Source of the DNA: Sphingobacterium thalpophilum
GTDB taxonomy: Bacteria; Bacteroidota; Bacteroidia; Flavobacteriales; Flavobacteriaceae
Direction: 5' to 3'
Length of the DNA stretch: 18,806 bases
Assembly: GCA_943325255.2 (NCBI GenBank)
Contig: CALPOS020000017.1
Span: forward strand, 1-18,806
Under the pieces are notes generated by a model. It was not told the DNA's origin. It worked only from the letters and a program-made list of their open reading frames with translations, and did no database searches. Shown here in pieces: positions 1 to 7,058 of the stretch (the stretch's first letter is position 1; each line of letters begins with the position of its first letter). Made by a program: the position numbers and the translations under genes.

Positions 1-1992
1 ATAATCTTTATGATCTTTTAATGTAGGTGCTTTTGTGATCAACGTTGGTTTTACTACATAAACTCCAGCGTTTCCTTCAATTGGAGCAGACATCTTATTA
101 ACTCCAATAGCAAACGCAGTTCCAACTACTTTTCTTTCAAAACCAGCATTTGGAATGTTTGCGTTTTCAACAGTCAAATCTACTGCTTGTTGTACAGTTA
201 CTCCAGATGCAGTAGCAATTGCTTGCATAGACGAGCCTTTCATCTTAGCAGCAATTTTTTCTGCTTTTTTCTTATTTCTCAAGATTGGTTCAACCATTGG
301 TTTTGCTTCTTCAACAGTCATCAATCCTTTTTCATTTACTTTTTTCAATTTAGCGATAACGTTTCCAACATTTACTACTTCAAAACGTTTGACATCACCC
401 ACATTGGTTTTCGAATCAAAAGCCCAACGCACTATTTGTCTTTGATTTCCGGCTACACCAAATTGCTCGTCCATCAATTTTACTTTTACTGCTGGATTTA
501 CAGTAAGAGAGGCTGCTTTTGCTACTTTCTCAAAGTCTTGTTCGTTAGCATCCATTTCAAATTTAACCGCTTTGGTATATATTTTATCTGTTGTAGCTTC
601 TGACGGTTCAATTTTTTGTGCAATAGTTGCCAATCGAATTGCATCTTGCTTTTCAGTTACATTAATTACGTGAAAACCGAAATCTGTTTCTACCAAACCA
701 ATTTTTCCAACTGGATTATTGAATACAAAATCATTGAATGGCTTAACCATTTGGTTTGGCCCGAAGTAACCCAAATCTCCTCCTTGTTGTGCAGAAGAAT
801 CATCAGAATTGGTCATTGCCAAGATAAAAAATGAAGATGGATTCGCTAAGGCTTGCACTAACAATTGCTCTGCTTTAGCTTTAGCTTCTTCTTTGGTTCT
901 TTTCTCTTTTTTGTTTGGCACTTGTGTTCCTTCATAACTAATAAGGATATGGCTCGCTTTTGCGTTTGCTCCAGCTTTTCTTCCCATTACTTTAGAAATA
1001 CAGTATAAGTTCCCGTTCATATAAGGACCAAAAACTTCACCTGCAGGCAATGCAAATAGTTGATCCGCAAATTGCGCTGGCAAATCTTTCTTTGCTACAT
1101 AAGTCGAATCATATGGCACATCTGAATTTTCGTTTACAAATTCTATTGGATTTACAGCACCGTTGAAGCCAGGTAAAGTATCATTAACTCCAGTCGCTTG
1201 ATTATAAACCACGCGTTGGCTTAACAATGCATTTACCGTCATCTTCACTTCATTTTCATCTTCAGGTGAAGCTTTGTCTTCAATCATAACATATTCCACT
1301 TCACGAGTTTCTTCTGCTTTGTATTTTTTCTCGTTCTTCTTCATGTACTCTGTAATTTCAGCATCTGAAATTTTAACGTCTGTATCTTTGATGGAAGTGT
1401 ACAAAACAGCGACATAGTCCATATTGACTTTATTCGATTCCATTTCGTATTTCAATTTTCCTTCGCTTTCTGTTGTATACAATCCGCCTTTTACCAAAGT
1501 GTTATAAATTTGATATTTAGCATTCAATTCGGCGTCTTTTTCCTTGTCTTTTACATACTGCGCTTGCTCCGGATTTGATTTAAAGTATTCTTTAAATTTC
1601 GCCAAATCAAAAACTCCATTTGTTTGAAACATTTGATTTTGCCCAATATTTTGGTCATTTTTAAATACCTCAAGAATGTGTTTCTCGCTGGTATGAATTC
1701 CCAGTTTTTCAAATTCAGCGGTCACTAAAGCGATAGAAACTTCTTGATCCCAGACACGATTTACTGCTTGGGTAGAAGTCATTCCTTGTTGTCCGCTTTT
1801 TTCAAGGTTACTGACCTTAATTCGAAATTCTTCAAAGGAAATGTCCTTGTCGTTTACGGTTCCGATATACTTTGACGTTTGATTAAATCCACCGTTATTA
1901 TATAAATCTTGAACGATAAATGCTAATAAAGAAAATCCAATAACTAGAATTAATAGTAATGATCGTTGTCTAATTTTTTGTAAAACTGCCAT
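1..1992 (-). CDS. ppiD: PpiD/SurA-type peptidylprolyl isomerase, C-terminus cut by window edge
   Basis: Probable periplasmic, membrane-anchored folding factor that isomerises prolyl bonds in outer-membrane and secreted proteins. The frame is open from an ATG at 1992 to base 1, giving 664 codons with no stop, so the C-terminus lies outside the window; flavobacterial homologues are about 700 residues (recalled), so perhaps 30-40 are missing. Residues 1-11 are short and basic, followed by one membrane helix at about 12-29 (LLLILVIGFSLLAFIVQ), giving an N-in, C-periplasmic topology. A long SurA/PpiD-like N-terminal region follows. A parvulin (PPIC) domain spans about 346-445, starting at ASHILISYEG and containing GGDLGYFG and FGFHVINVTEKQ. 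Further parvulin-like or chaperone sequence continues to the edge. It is last in the coaX-lptC-CorC run but 107 bp from its neighbour, with its own promoter-like sequence. Domain identity is firm; the ppiD name follows usual annotation. Confidence 0.9.
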   Translation of the reverse strand, partial: MAVLQKIRQRSLLLILVIGFSLLAFIVQDLYNNGGFNQTSKYIGTVNDKDISFEEFRIKVSNLEKSGQQGMTSTQAVNRVWDQEVSIALVTAEFEKLGIHTSEKHILEVFKNDQNIGQNQMFQTNGVFDLAKFKEYFKSNPEQAQYVKDKEKDAELNAKYQIYNTLVKGGLYTTESEGKLKYEMESNKVNMDYVAVLYTSIKDTDVKISDAEITEYMKKNEKKYKAEETREVEYVMIEDKASPEDENEVKMTVNALLSQRVVYNQATGVNDTLPGFNGAVNPIEFVNENSDVPYDSTYVAKKDLPAQFADQLFALPAGEVFGPYMNGNLYCISKVMGRKAGANAKASHILISYEGTQVPNKKEKRTKEEAKAKAEQLLVQALANPSSFFILAMTNSDDSSAQQGGDLGYFGPNQMVKPFNDFVFNNPVGKIGLVETDFGFHVINVTEKQDAIRLATIAQKIEPSEATTDKIYTKAVKFEMDANEQDFEKVAKAASLTVNPAVKVKLMDEQFGVAGNQRQIVRWAFDSKTNVGDVKRFEVVNVGNVIAKLKKVNEKGLMTVEEAKPMVEPILRNKKKAEKIAAKMKGSSMQAIATASGVTVQQAVDLTVENANIPNAGFERKVVGTAFAIGVNKMSAPIEGNAGVYVVKPTLITKAPTLKDHKDY

Positions 1993-2023
1993 CTTTTATA
2001 GTGTTAATTTTTATTTCAGTTTG

Positions 2024-2054
2024 CGAAAATACAATTATCTATTTAATAACCATA
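2024..2054 (-). promoter_or_regulatory. Candidate ppiD promoter (Bacteroidetes type)
   Basis: On the minus strand, TATTTTCG (2031-2024) matches the Bacteroidetes -7 box TAnnTTTG at five of six fixed positions. Exactly 19 nt upstream is TATG (2054-2051), three of four to the -33 box TTTG. The predicted start of transcription would lie near 2020, giving a leader of about 28 nt before the ppiD ATG at 1992. The -33 element sits inside the stem of the adjacent inverted repeat. Prediction only. Confidence 0.4.
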
Positions 2055-2067
2055 GCTGTATGGTTAT
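2046..2067. repeat. Perfect 9-bp inverted repeat with 4-nt loop
   Basis: ATAACCATA, then GCTG, then TATGGTTAT form a perfect hairpin in the 107-bp gap between the CorC-family gene and ppiD. On the minus strand it is not followed by a run of T, so it is a poor intrinsic terminator for the upstream gene. It overlaps the candidate -33 box of ppiD, so it could be an operator-like dyad or simply a transcript-end or processing hairpin. Function unknown. Confidence 0.6.
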
Positions 2068-2100
2068 ATTTTGCAAGAAATTTTCTTTTTTTTGGATTTT

Positions 2101-3360
2101 CTATTCTAGGATATTCATTTTAACCACTTCGATTTTCTTATTGGTGGCTTCTTCAATCGTGAAACGAATTTTATCGATCGTGATTTGGTCACCTTGCGAG
2201 GGGATTTCTTTACTGTGGTAAACAATGTATCCGCCTAACGTACCGTAGGAATCACTTTCTGGAATCTGCAATTTATAAGTTTGATTCAGATATTCAACAT
2301 CTAATCGAGCGGAAAACAAGTACGCATCATCTTCAATTCTTTTTTCTAATAATTCCTCGATGGAATCATGCTCGTCTTCAATTTCGCCAAACAATTCTTC
2401 GACGATGTCTTCGACAGTTATCATCCCGGAAGTTCCGCCGTATTCATCCAAAACAACGGCGACACTTTTTCTCTTTTTAGTGAGAATTTCTAACACGTCT
2501 TTAATCAAAATAGTTTCAGGAACAAACTCAACGGGTATCAAAACCGACTTAATGCTTCTCGGTTTTTTAAATAATTCAAAAGAATGAACGTATCCCAATA
2601 TGTCGTCTAGCGAATTTTGATGCACTAATATCTTAGAATACCCGGTTTCAACAAACTTATTCCTTAATTCTGAAACTGATTCATGTATTTCCACAGCGGA
2701 GATTTCAGTTCTTGGCGTCATAATATCCCGTGCTTTAACCCCAGAAAACTCCAGCGCATTTTGAAAAATCTGAATTTCAGAATCCATGTTTTCTTGATCT
2801 TCCACAGTACTCATCTGCTCGGTGATATAATTCCCAAGTTCGACTTTGCTAAAAAATAACGGCACATAATCGCCTTCTGTTTTAAAAAAATGCTTCAAAA
2901 TAAAGTCCGATATCCAGAGGATAAAGGTTGAAATGAAGTAAAAAAGCAAATAGAAAAAGTACGCGGGTAGTGCAAAAAACTTAATGAAAGAATTGGCGTA
3001 GATTTGAAAAAATACTTTTGGGATGAATTCGCTTGTCACCAAAACAATTAGCGTAGAAAGAGAAGTTTGAATTAAGACGTTGGATAAATTTGTTAAATTC
3101 AATCCTAAATGAGCAATCCAATTCATTAGAAGTTCTCCCATAAAAAACCCGTAAACAACCAAGACGATTGTATTTCCAATCAACATTGATGCGATGAACT
3201 GTGATGGCTTTTCGGTAAGTTTTGTTAGTACTTTTGAGAGGAAATTTTGCTGCTTCTTTTCAATTTCAAGGTAGATCTTATTTGACGAAACAAAAGCAAT
3301 CTCCATTCCGGAAAAAAGTGCCGCTAGTATTAGACATAATATGATAATACTAATTTCCAT
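2101..3360 (-). CDS. CNNM/CBS/CorC-HlyC family membrane protein (hemolysin family)
   Basis: Integral inner-membrane protein of the CorC/HlyC ('hemolysin family') group; relatives are implicated in Mg2+/Co2+ export, and the hemolysin label does not imply a toxin. The 419 residues carry an N-terminal CNNM (DUF21) domain with hydrophobic segments at about 4-25, 57-78, 96-118 and 125-154. A tandem CBS pair at about 205-330 includes ARDIMTPRTEI and the second-CBS segment VAVVLDEYGGTSGMITVEDI. A CorC_HlyC C-terminal domain follows at about 338-415 (FSARLDVEYLN, YGTLGGYI). Length and domain order are normal. The ATG at 3360 lies 3 bp after the stop of the small upstream membrane gene, implying co-transcription and probably translational coupling. 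GldE is a paralogue of the same architecture, but it normally sits by gldD, which is absent here, so I do not call gldE. The transported ion cannot be read from the sequence. Confidence 0.9.
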   Translation of the reverse strand: MEISIIILCLILAALFSGMEIAFVSSNKIYLEIEKKQQNFLSKVLTKLTEKPSQFIASMLIGNTIVLVVYGFFMGELLMNWIAHLGLNLTNLSNVLIQTSLSTLIVLVTSEFIPKVFFQIYANSFIKFFALPAYFFYLLFYFISTFILWISDFILKHFFKTEGDYVPLFFSKVELGNYITEQMSTVEDQENMDSEIQIFQNALEFSGVKARDIMTPRTEISAVEIHESVSELRNKFVETGYSKILVHQNSLDDILGYVHSFELFKKPRSIKSVLIPVEFVPETILIKDVLEILTKKRKSVAVVLDEYGGTSGMITVEDIVEELFGEIEDEHDSIEELLEKRIEDDAYLFSARLDVEYLNQTYKLQIPESDSYGTLGGYIVYHSKEIPSQGDQITIDKIRFTIEEATNKKIEVVKMNILE

Positions 3361-3363
3361 GCA

Positions 3364-3555
3364 CTAGGAGTTGTTATTTCTATTCTCAAATTTCTTTGCA
3401 AAACTTCTCCTAAAAAAAAACATAAATAGAGAAACCGCAGCGATAATTGCAGATAACCAAGGTGAGTCTCCTGCATTGAATTTCGAAAAAGCGTCGTATA
3501 TAAAAAATCCGCTGAAGACAAGATATACGTACTGGGTGTATTTTAAATAATTCAT
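3364..3555 (-). CDS. Small two-helix membrane protein, function unknown
   Basis: A 63-residue protein starting at the ATG at 3555 and ending 3 bp before the CorC-family gene; its start is 8 bp after the lptC stop. This tight packing on both sides is the main support for it being real. It contains two hydrophobic segments, at about 8-21 (YVYLVFSGFFIYDAF) and 33-48 (WLSAIIAAVSLFMFFF). A short linker with Asn-Ala-Gly-Asp-Ser lies between them, and a strongly basic tail (RRSFAKKFENR) follows. By the positive-inside rule the C-terminus is cytoplasmic, and probably the N-terminus too, forming a hairpin. There is no signal peptide cleavage site or recognised catalytic motif. I recall similar short ORFs at this place in other flavobacteria but cannot check. 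An alternative reading in another frame at 3330-3521 would overlap the CorC-family gene and has no membrane pattern. Confidence 0.75.
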   Translation of the reverse strand: MNYLKYTQYVYLVFSGFFIYDAFSKFNAGDSPWLSAIIAAVSLFMFFFRRSFAKKFENRNNNS

Positions 3556-3563
3556 GGTTTATT

Positions 3564-4118
3564 TTATTCGGCTTGGTCTATCTCGCCATTAATACGTTGT
3601 GAATTTAGAATTTTAAAATCCTTACTAAAATCGATGCCTTCTCCGTAAGAAATACCTTTTGGATCCGTAAATTTAAACTTTTTTTCAGTAAAAAACCATT
3701 CGTTCTTCTGGTCGTAGTAAAGTTGCGTTGTTTCGAGCATTTGATCGGTTTCATTGGAGATTACCACATTCTTTTGAAGGTCAATCAAATCAGTCCCTTT
3801 AAACATTACGGCATAGTCTGAGGAGATAAACGTGCGTTTGCCTTTTGAATCATACATGGTCACATGGACTCCTTTGGGAAATTCTGTAAAGGGAAATTCT
3901 ACGTTAGAATAATCAAGCATTTTAGGACTGACCAATATTGACTTAATGCGACCTGAATCTGTGTACTTTAAGTTGAAATTGTCCGCCTCGCCATTAGGCA
4001 CAAACTCCGAATAGTTGATTTTTTGAACCTCTCTAAAATTACTTTCACACCCTAACACTAGGAATAGACCTGTTCCTAAAAACAAGAATAGCGTTTTGGT
4101 GGGTTGAAAGATTTTCAA
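3564..4118 (-). CDS. lptC: LptC, LPS-transport periplasmic protein (lipoprotein form)
   Basis: Probable LptC, the periplasmic component that passes lipopolysaccharide from the inner-membrane LptBFG transporter to the LptA bridge. The protein has 184 residues, close to the family norm. Instead of the membrane anchor of E. coli LptC it has a lipoprotein signal: basic start, hydrophobic 9-22, lipobox LVLGC with Cys24. This form is common in Bacteroidetes. The mature part has the LptC/OstA beta-strand pattern, such as SGRIKSILVSPKMLDYSN, FPKGVHVTMYDSKGKR, SDYAVMF and WFFTEKKFKFTDPKG. The start is a TTG at 4118: the frame has a stop at 4131-4133 and no ATG before the signal peptide, so TTG is the only usual start that keeps it. 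It is 42 bp downstream of the FadL-like gene and 8 bp upstream of the small membrane gene, within one apparent operon. Confidence 0.85.
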   Translation of the reverse strand: MKIFQPTKTLFLFLGTGLFLVLGCESNFREVQKINYSEFVPNGEADNFNLKYTDSGRIKSILVSPKMLDYSNVEFPFTEFPKGVHVTMYDSKGKRTFISSDYAVMFKGTDLIDLQKNVVISNETDQMLETTQLYYDQKNEWFFTEKKFKFTDPKGISYGEGIDFSKDFKILNSQRINGEIDQAE

Positions 4119-4160
4119 ATCAAAATAGTGTTAAGCTTTGAATGCTATGTTAATGGCAAA

Positions 4161-5405
4161 TTAATCGTACTTCCTTTTGATAAACCATCGGTCATTTAAG
4201 GACAAACTCAACAGAAAGTTCGTGTAATTTTCTTCGACCAATGAGGCTTTTGCAGTTCCGCGCTTTCCGTATTCAACACCTATATTGACGTTAGAAAAGG
4301 CACCGCCAAGGGGCAATCCCAATCCAGCTGAGAGCGCATAGTCTTTTAAATCTTGGTTATTTATGGTCATCCCGGTATTTTCATATCGGAATCCACCTCG
4401 ATAAGTAATTTTCTTCAGATAATTAGAGAATGCCGACGCATCAGGAATGTAGTAACCTCCTAAATTATATTTCACTGCATCTCTATAAATAACATTTGAA
4501 ATGTCCGGTGTACGATTTCCAAACCTACTGTTTTTTTGAAAAGTCACTTCTGAGCCGAGCATCCATTTTTTGTTTTGTCCTACCCCAAGACCAAAAGTAA
4601 CCTTGGAAGGGAGTTTAATCTTATAGGAATTCCTAATTTCATCTAATTGATCTACGTCTTGTGGATCGAAGAAATCAGAATACAAGACAGATGAAATTAA
4701 TCTTGAATTTTTCGATTGCAATTCACTTTCAGGAGTATAAATAATGCTACCAAAAACATTTAATTTCTGACTTATCTTTCTCTGATAGATGGCGCTTAAA
4801 TTCACATTAAATCCCGACAAATCAGAAGTATTCAGCTCTTGCGTTCCGAATTGCACCTCTGGAATTTTTTGAACGTTCCTGGTCTCTATTCTTCCAAAAT
4901 TATAATTAGCATCTATACCAATACTTAAATTGGAAGTTAATTTCTGCCCAAAACCAAAAAAAACTTTGTTAACGCCACCGGTACCATCATATCTCTTTAC
5001 TGTTCCATCTATATTTTCGTTGCGAATTCGATATCCTACAGAGGAATATTGAATTAATCCGAAGCCGAAGCCAGCATTTTTTAATGGAATACCGACGGCC
5101 ATATAGTCTAACGTTGCTCTTTGTGCTTTTTCATTTTTTTGTTCAGCATTCAATTTCGTGTAATTTGATGTTCCGCCTAAAGTATAAGTGGTCAATTTTA
5201 GGCTTGCATAAGTTGCTGGATTGAGAATATTGACATGAAGACTATCGGGAAAAATAGATACCCCGCCCATAAGTCGATTTTCGACTGTTCCTCTAAAACG
5301 CACTTCGCCAATTCCGTAAAATGAATATGGAGAAGAGGTGCCTTGTTGCGCTAAGATTGTAATAGAGGATAAGACAAAAAAGGCAAATAATAATTTCTTA
5401 ATCAT
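4161..5405 (-). CDS. FadL-like outer-membrane beta-barrel protein
   Basis: A 414-residue predicted outer-membrane barrel. Residues 1-19 form a Sec signal peptide (MIKKLLFAFFVLSSITILAQ). The mature N-terminus is SPYSFYGIGEVRFRGT, followed by MGG and ILNPATYASL. The Gly/Ser-rich start plus an NPA motif resembles the plug region of FadL/OmpP1-type hydrophobic-compound channels. The rest alternates short amphipathic strands with aromatic residues and Asn/Gly turns, for example AGFGFGLIQYSSVGYRI and FGLGVGQNKKWMLGSE. The substrate is unknown. The start ATG at 5405 overlaps the end of coaX by 8 bp, so the two are co-transcribed. I recall this protein being annotated as hypothetical or membrane protein in flavobacteria, next to coaX. 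Barrel identity is fairly safe; FadL membership is a family-level inference. Confidence 0.75.
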   Translation of the reverse strand: MIKKLLFAFFVLSSITILAQQGTSSPYSFYGIGEVRFRGTVENRLMGGVSIFPDSLHVNILNPATYASLKLTTYTLGGTSNYTKLNAEQKNEKAQRATLDYMAVGIPLKNAGFGFGLIQYSSVGYRIRNENIDGTVKRYDGTGGVNKVFFGFGQKLTSNLSIGIDANYNFGRIETRNVQKIPEVQFGTQELNTSDLSGFNVNLSAIYQRKISQKLNVFGSIIYTPESELQSKNSRLISSVLYSDFFDPQDVDQLDEIRNSYKIKLPSKVTFGLGVGQNKKWMLGSEVTFQKNSRFGNRTPDISNVIYRDAVKYNLGGYYIPDASAFSNYLKKITYRGGFRYENTGMTINNQDLKDYALSAGLGLPLGGAFSNVNIGVEYGKRGTAKASLVEENYTNFLLSLSLNDRWFIKRKYD

Positions 5406-6132
5406 TGTTGATTTGATATTGAAAAGTTTTGTACAGACTTTCTAAGAGAAAATTTGAATTGGCAAATATGGTATTTTTTAATCGCTTAGCCAAAAAAACT
5501 GCATCTCCGCCCGTTAAAATTATGGTAATGTTTGCATTCTCACTTTGGTATTGAGCAATAAAACCGTCTATCTCGTGTATCAACCCTTGCACCACTCCAA
5601 CATGGATGGATTCATTGGTTGAGTTTCCAATAAAATGATCCGGATATTTAAGATCTAGCAGTGGCAACTTTGCTGTTTGTTGGTGCAACGCTTCGTAGCG
5701 CAATCGGATGCCTGGCGAAATGGCACCTCCCAAATAATTGTCATTAAAATCAACAAAATCATACGTGATGCACGTTCCAGCGTCAATGACCAATCTGTTT
5801 TGATTTGGGTAAGACAATACCGCACCTGAGGCAAGCACCACGCGATCTATTCCTAGGGTTTCAGGAGTCGCATATTTATTCACAAATGAAAAAGACCATG
5901 CTCTTGTTACAAAATGACATTTTAATGTTGGAATCATTTGTTGAAACACTTCTTCCGTTGTGTTTCCAACATTTGCCACAACCATATCTTTACATGTAGG
6001 ATACTTATTTGTTATCGAATTCAGTTGTATTTTAAGCTCGTCAGATAAAAAAGAAAAATGTTCTATGATGGTATTGTGTTCAAAGACAGCACCTTTAATT
6101 CTAGTATTTCCAATATCGATTACTAACAGCAT
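5398..6132 (-). CDS. coaX: Type III pantothenate kinase
   Basis: CoaX phosphorylates pantothenate with ATP, the first step of coenzyme A synthesis, in the cytoplasm. The 244-residue product has the ASKHA-fold signatures of type III kinases: DIGNTRIKGA at 6-15 (phosphate loop), GIDR at 94-97 with the presumed catalytic Asp96, DAGTCITYDF at 117-126, GGAISPG at 135-141 and LTGGDA at 206-211. The ATG at 6132 is preferred to the upstream in-frame ATG at 6162. The conserved motif begins five residues after it, family members start this way, and the longer form would add an unsupported MYLRPFKHDA. The gene overlaps the following FadL-like gene by 8 bp and is first in its operon, facing away from tRNA-Phe. 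Type III kinases typically need a monovalent cation and are not feedback-inhibited by CoA (family knowledge). Confidence 0.93.
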   Translation of the reverse strand: MLLVIDIGNTRIKGAVFEHNTIIEHFSFLSDELKIQLNSITNKYPTCKDMVVANVGNTTEEVFQQMIPTLKCHFVTRAWSFSFVNKYATPETLGIDRVVLASGAVLSYPNQNRLVIDAGTCITYDFVDFNDNYLGGAISPGIRLRYEALHQQTAKLPLLDLKYPDHFIGNSTNESIHVGVVQGLIHEIDGFIAQYQSENANITIILTGGDAVFLAKRLKNTIFANSNFLLESLYKTFQYQINND

Positions 6133-6159
6133 AGCGTCATGTTTGAAAGGGCGAAGGTA

Positions 6160-6167
6160 CAAATAGA
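6160..6167 (-). promoter_or_regulatory. Candidate coaX -7 promoter box
   Basis: Minus-strand TCTATTTG matches TAnnTTTG at five of six fixed positions and would give a leader of about 24 nt to the chosen coaX ATG at 6132. No TTTG lies 19 nt upstream; the region there is A-rich. If right, transcription starts inside the longer coaX reading, which favours the start at 6132. Weak prediction. Confidence 0.35.
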
Positions 6168-6184
6168 TTTTTTTTATTAATTGT

Positions 6185-6215
6185 TTTGGATAAATTAAAA
6201 ATCATTCTATATTTG
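6185..6215 (+). promoter_or_regulatory. Consensus promoter of tRNA-Phe
   Basis: A full match to the Bacteroidetes primary sigma factor consensus: TTTG at 6185-6188, 19 nt spacer, TATATTTG at 6208-6215 (TAnnTTTG with every fixed base correct). Transcription should begin at about 6219-6220, leaving a leader of about 14 nt before the tRNA at 6234. The consensus is established for Bacteroides/Flavobacterium; the start site is inferred. Confidence 0.85.
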
Positions 6216-6233
6216 CAACCGCTTTGAGAAAGA

Positions 6234-6306
<73 letters not shown>

Positions 6307-6308
6307 CG

Positions 6309-6340
6309 AAAAACCCGATTAGAAATAGTCGGGTTTTTTT
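6309..6340. terminator. Rho-independent terminator of tRNA-Phe, probably bidirectional
   Basis: AAAAACCCGA (6309-6318) pairs perfectly with TCGGGTTTTT (6329-6338). Three further pairs, one of them G-T, close a GAAA loop (6322-6325), and the plus strand runs T to 6340. The minus strand has the same hairpin followed by its own run of five T. It therefore can also end the minus-strand transcript carrying the VanZ-like gene, whose stop is at 6353. Confidence 0.9.
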
Positions 6341-6352
6341 ATATAATTTGCT

Positions 6353-7012
6353 CTAATTCTTTACTAATCTATTTCGATCAAATATCCAAAAAAGAATAAT
6401 TCCGATTACTGATCCCAGACTATTTAACCCTTGGTCTTCCCAAGAAGCTGATCTTCCAACAACAAAATAATATTGAATCCATTCTAAAAAAGCACCCCCA
6501 AGAAAACAGGCAAAAAACGTAAGCCAATATTTGTGCTTTTTAGTTCGGAAATGAAAAATTGTGCTACAAGCAAAAAGAATGTAAAATAAAATGTGAGAAA
6601 TATTTGAGAAATTAAAAAGCAAATAATTTATAGTTAAATATTGATTTAACTGTGATTTTGGGTTTTGGACCTCGACCTTCATTTGATCTTTCTCACACAT
6701 ACTGCCTAACAACGGAATTCCTTCTGCAATAGATTTTTTAATCGTCTTTATGCCTCCTTTCTTGTAATCTAAATCAAACGTTGGATTACCAAAACTATAA
6801 AAGCACTCGATGTTTGGATAACCATACTTTCCTTTCCCTGAATAATAATATACAGCTTCATTATTTTCTTCCCTAAAACTGTCTCCTACTTTATGCATTT
6901 CGTGGAGCACAACTCTTTTACTATTAGAATTATAAGGAATACACTCTAAAAAAGCTATAATAAAATAGATGAATACGGGAGGGATAATTATGGCTATAAA
7001 TTTACTTCGCAT
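6353..7012 (-). CDS. VanZ-like membrane protein with extra N-terminal region
   Basis: A 219-residue membrane protein whose C-terminal part resembles the VanZ-like family. Hydrophobic segments lie at about 6-25, 138-152, 163-178 and 197-211. Between the last two is GAFLEWIQYYFVVGRSASWEDQGLNSLGSVIG (positions 173-204): this is the VanZ-like pattern of a Glu-(x2)-Gln helix end, an Arg-x-x-x-(x)-Asp loop and Asn-x-x-Gly. Unlike typical VanZ-like proteins, about 110 polar residues (26-135) separate the first helix from the second, with Tyr-rich stretches (AVYYYSGKGKYGYPNIECFYSFG) and three Cys (24, 70, 106). This part is not recognised. VanZ itself confers low-level teicoplanin resistance, but most VanZ-like proteins have no known role, so resistance should not be assumed. 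The gene follows the DUF6268-like gene by 46 bp and looks AT-richer than its neighbours by eye. Confidence 0.7.
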   Translation of the reverse strand: MRSKFIAIIIPPVFIYFIIAFLECIPYNSNSKRVVLHEMHKVGDSFREENNEAVYYYSGKGKYGYPNIECFYSFGNPTFDLDYKKGGIKTIKKSIAEGIPLLGSMCEKDQMKVEVQNPKSQLNQYLTINYLLFNFSNISHILFYILFACSTIFHFRTKKHKYWLTFFACFLGGAFLEWIQYYFVVGRSASWEDQGLNSLGSVIGIILFWIFDRNRLVKN

Positions 7013-7039
7013 AGGGTTTTGGCTGTTTTATTATCTTAG

Positions 7040-7055
7040 ATGAAATCTATTTCAT
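7040..7055. repeat. Short inverted repeat between the barrel gene and the VanZ-like gene
   Basis: ATGAAAT, CT, ATTTCAT form a near-perfect palindrome just past the stop of the barrel gene. On the minus strand it carries TAGATTTC (7049-7042), a five-of-six match to the -7 promoter box, but with no good -33 partner. It might be a weak transcript-end structure or a promoter-associated dyad for the VanZ-like gene. I assign no function. Confidence 0.35.
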
Positions 7056-7058
7056 TTT

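Noticed and set aside
155..834. Plus-strand open frames opposite ppiD
   Set aside because: They are antisense shadows of the continuous minus-strand PpiD frame, with Phe/Ser/Cys-rich translations and no family resemblance.
2101..3360. Naming the CNNM/CBS/CorC protein GldE
   Set aside because: GldE shares this architecture, but its usual partner gldD is absent and this place beside ppiD/lptC is occupied by a paralogue.
3330..3521. Alternative minus-strand frame over the small membrane gene
   Set aside because: It overlaps the start of the CorC-family gene and lacks membrane pattern; the frame at 3364-3555 fits the operon spacing far better.
6133..6162. Longer coaX start at 6162
   Set aside because: The ten extra residues are not part of the conserved fold and the candidate transcription start lies within or just at that region.
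6353..7012. Teicoplanin-resistance gene vanZ
   Set aside because: Only a general VanZ-like C-terminal pattern is present, with no other van genes nearby and in a Gram-negative context.
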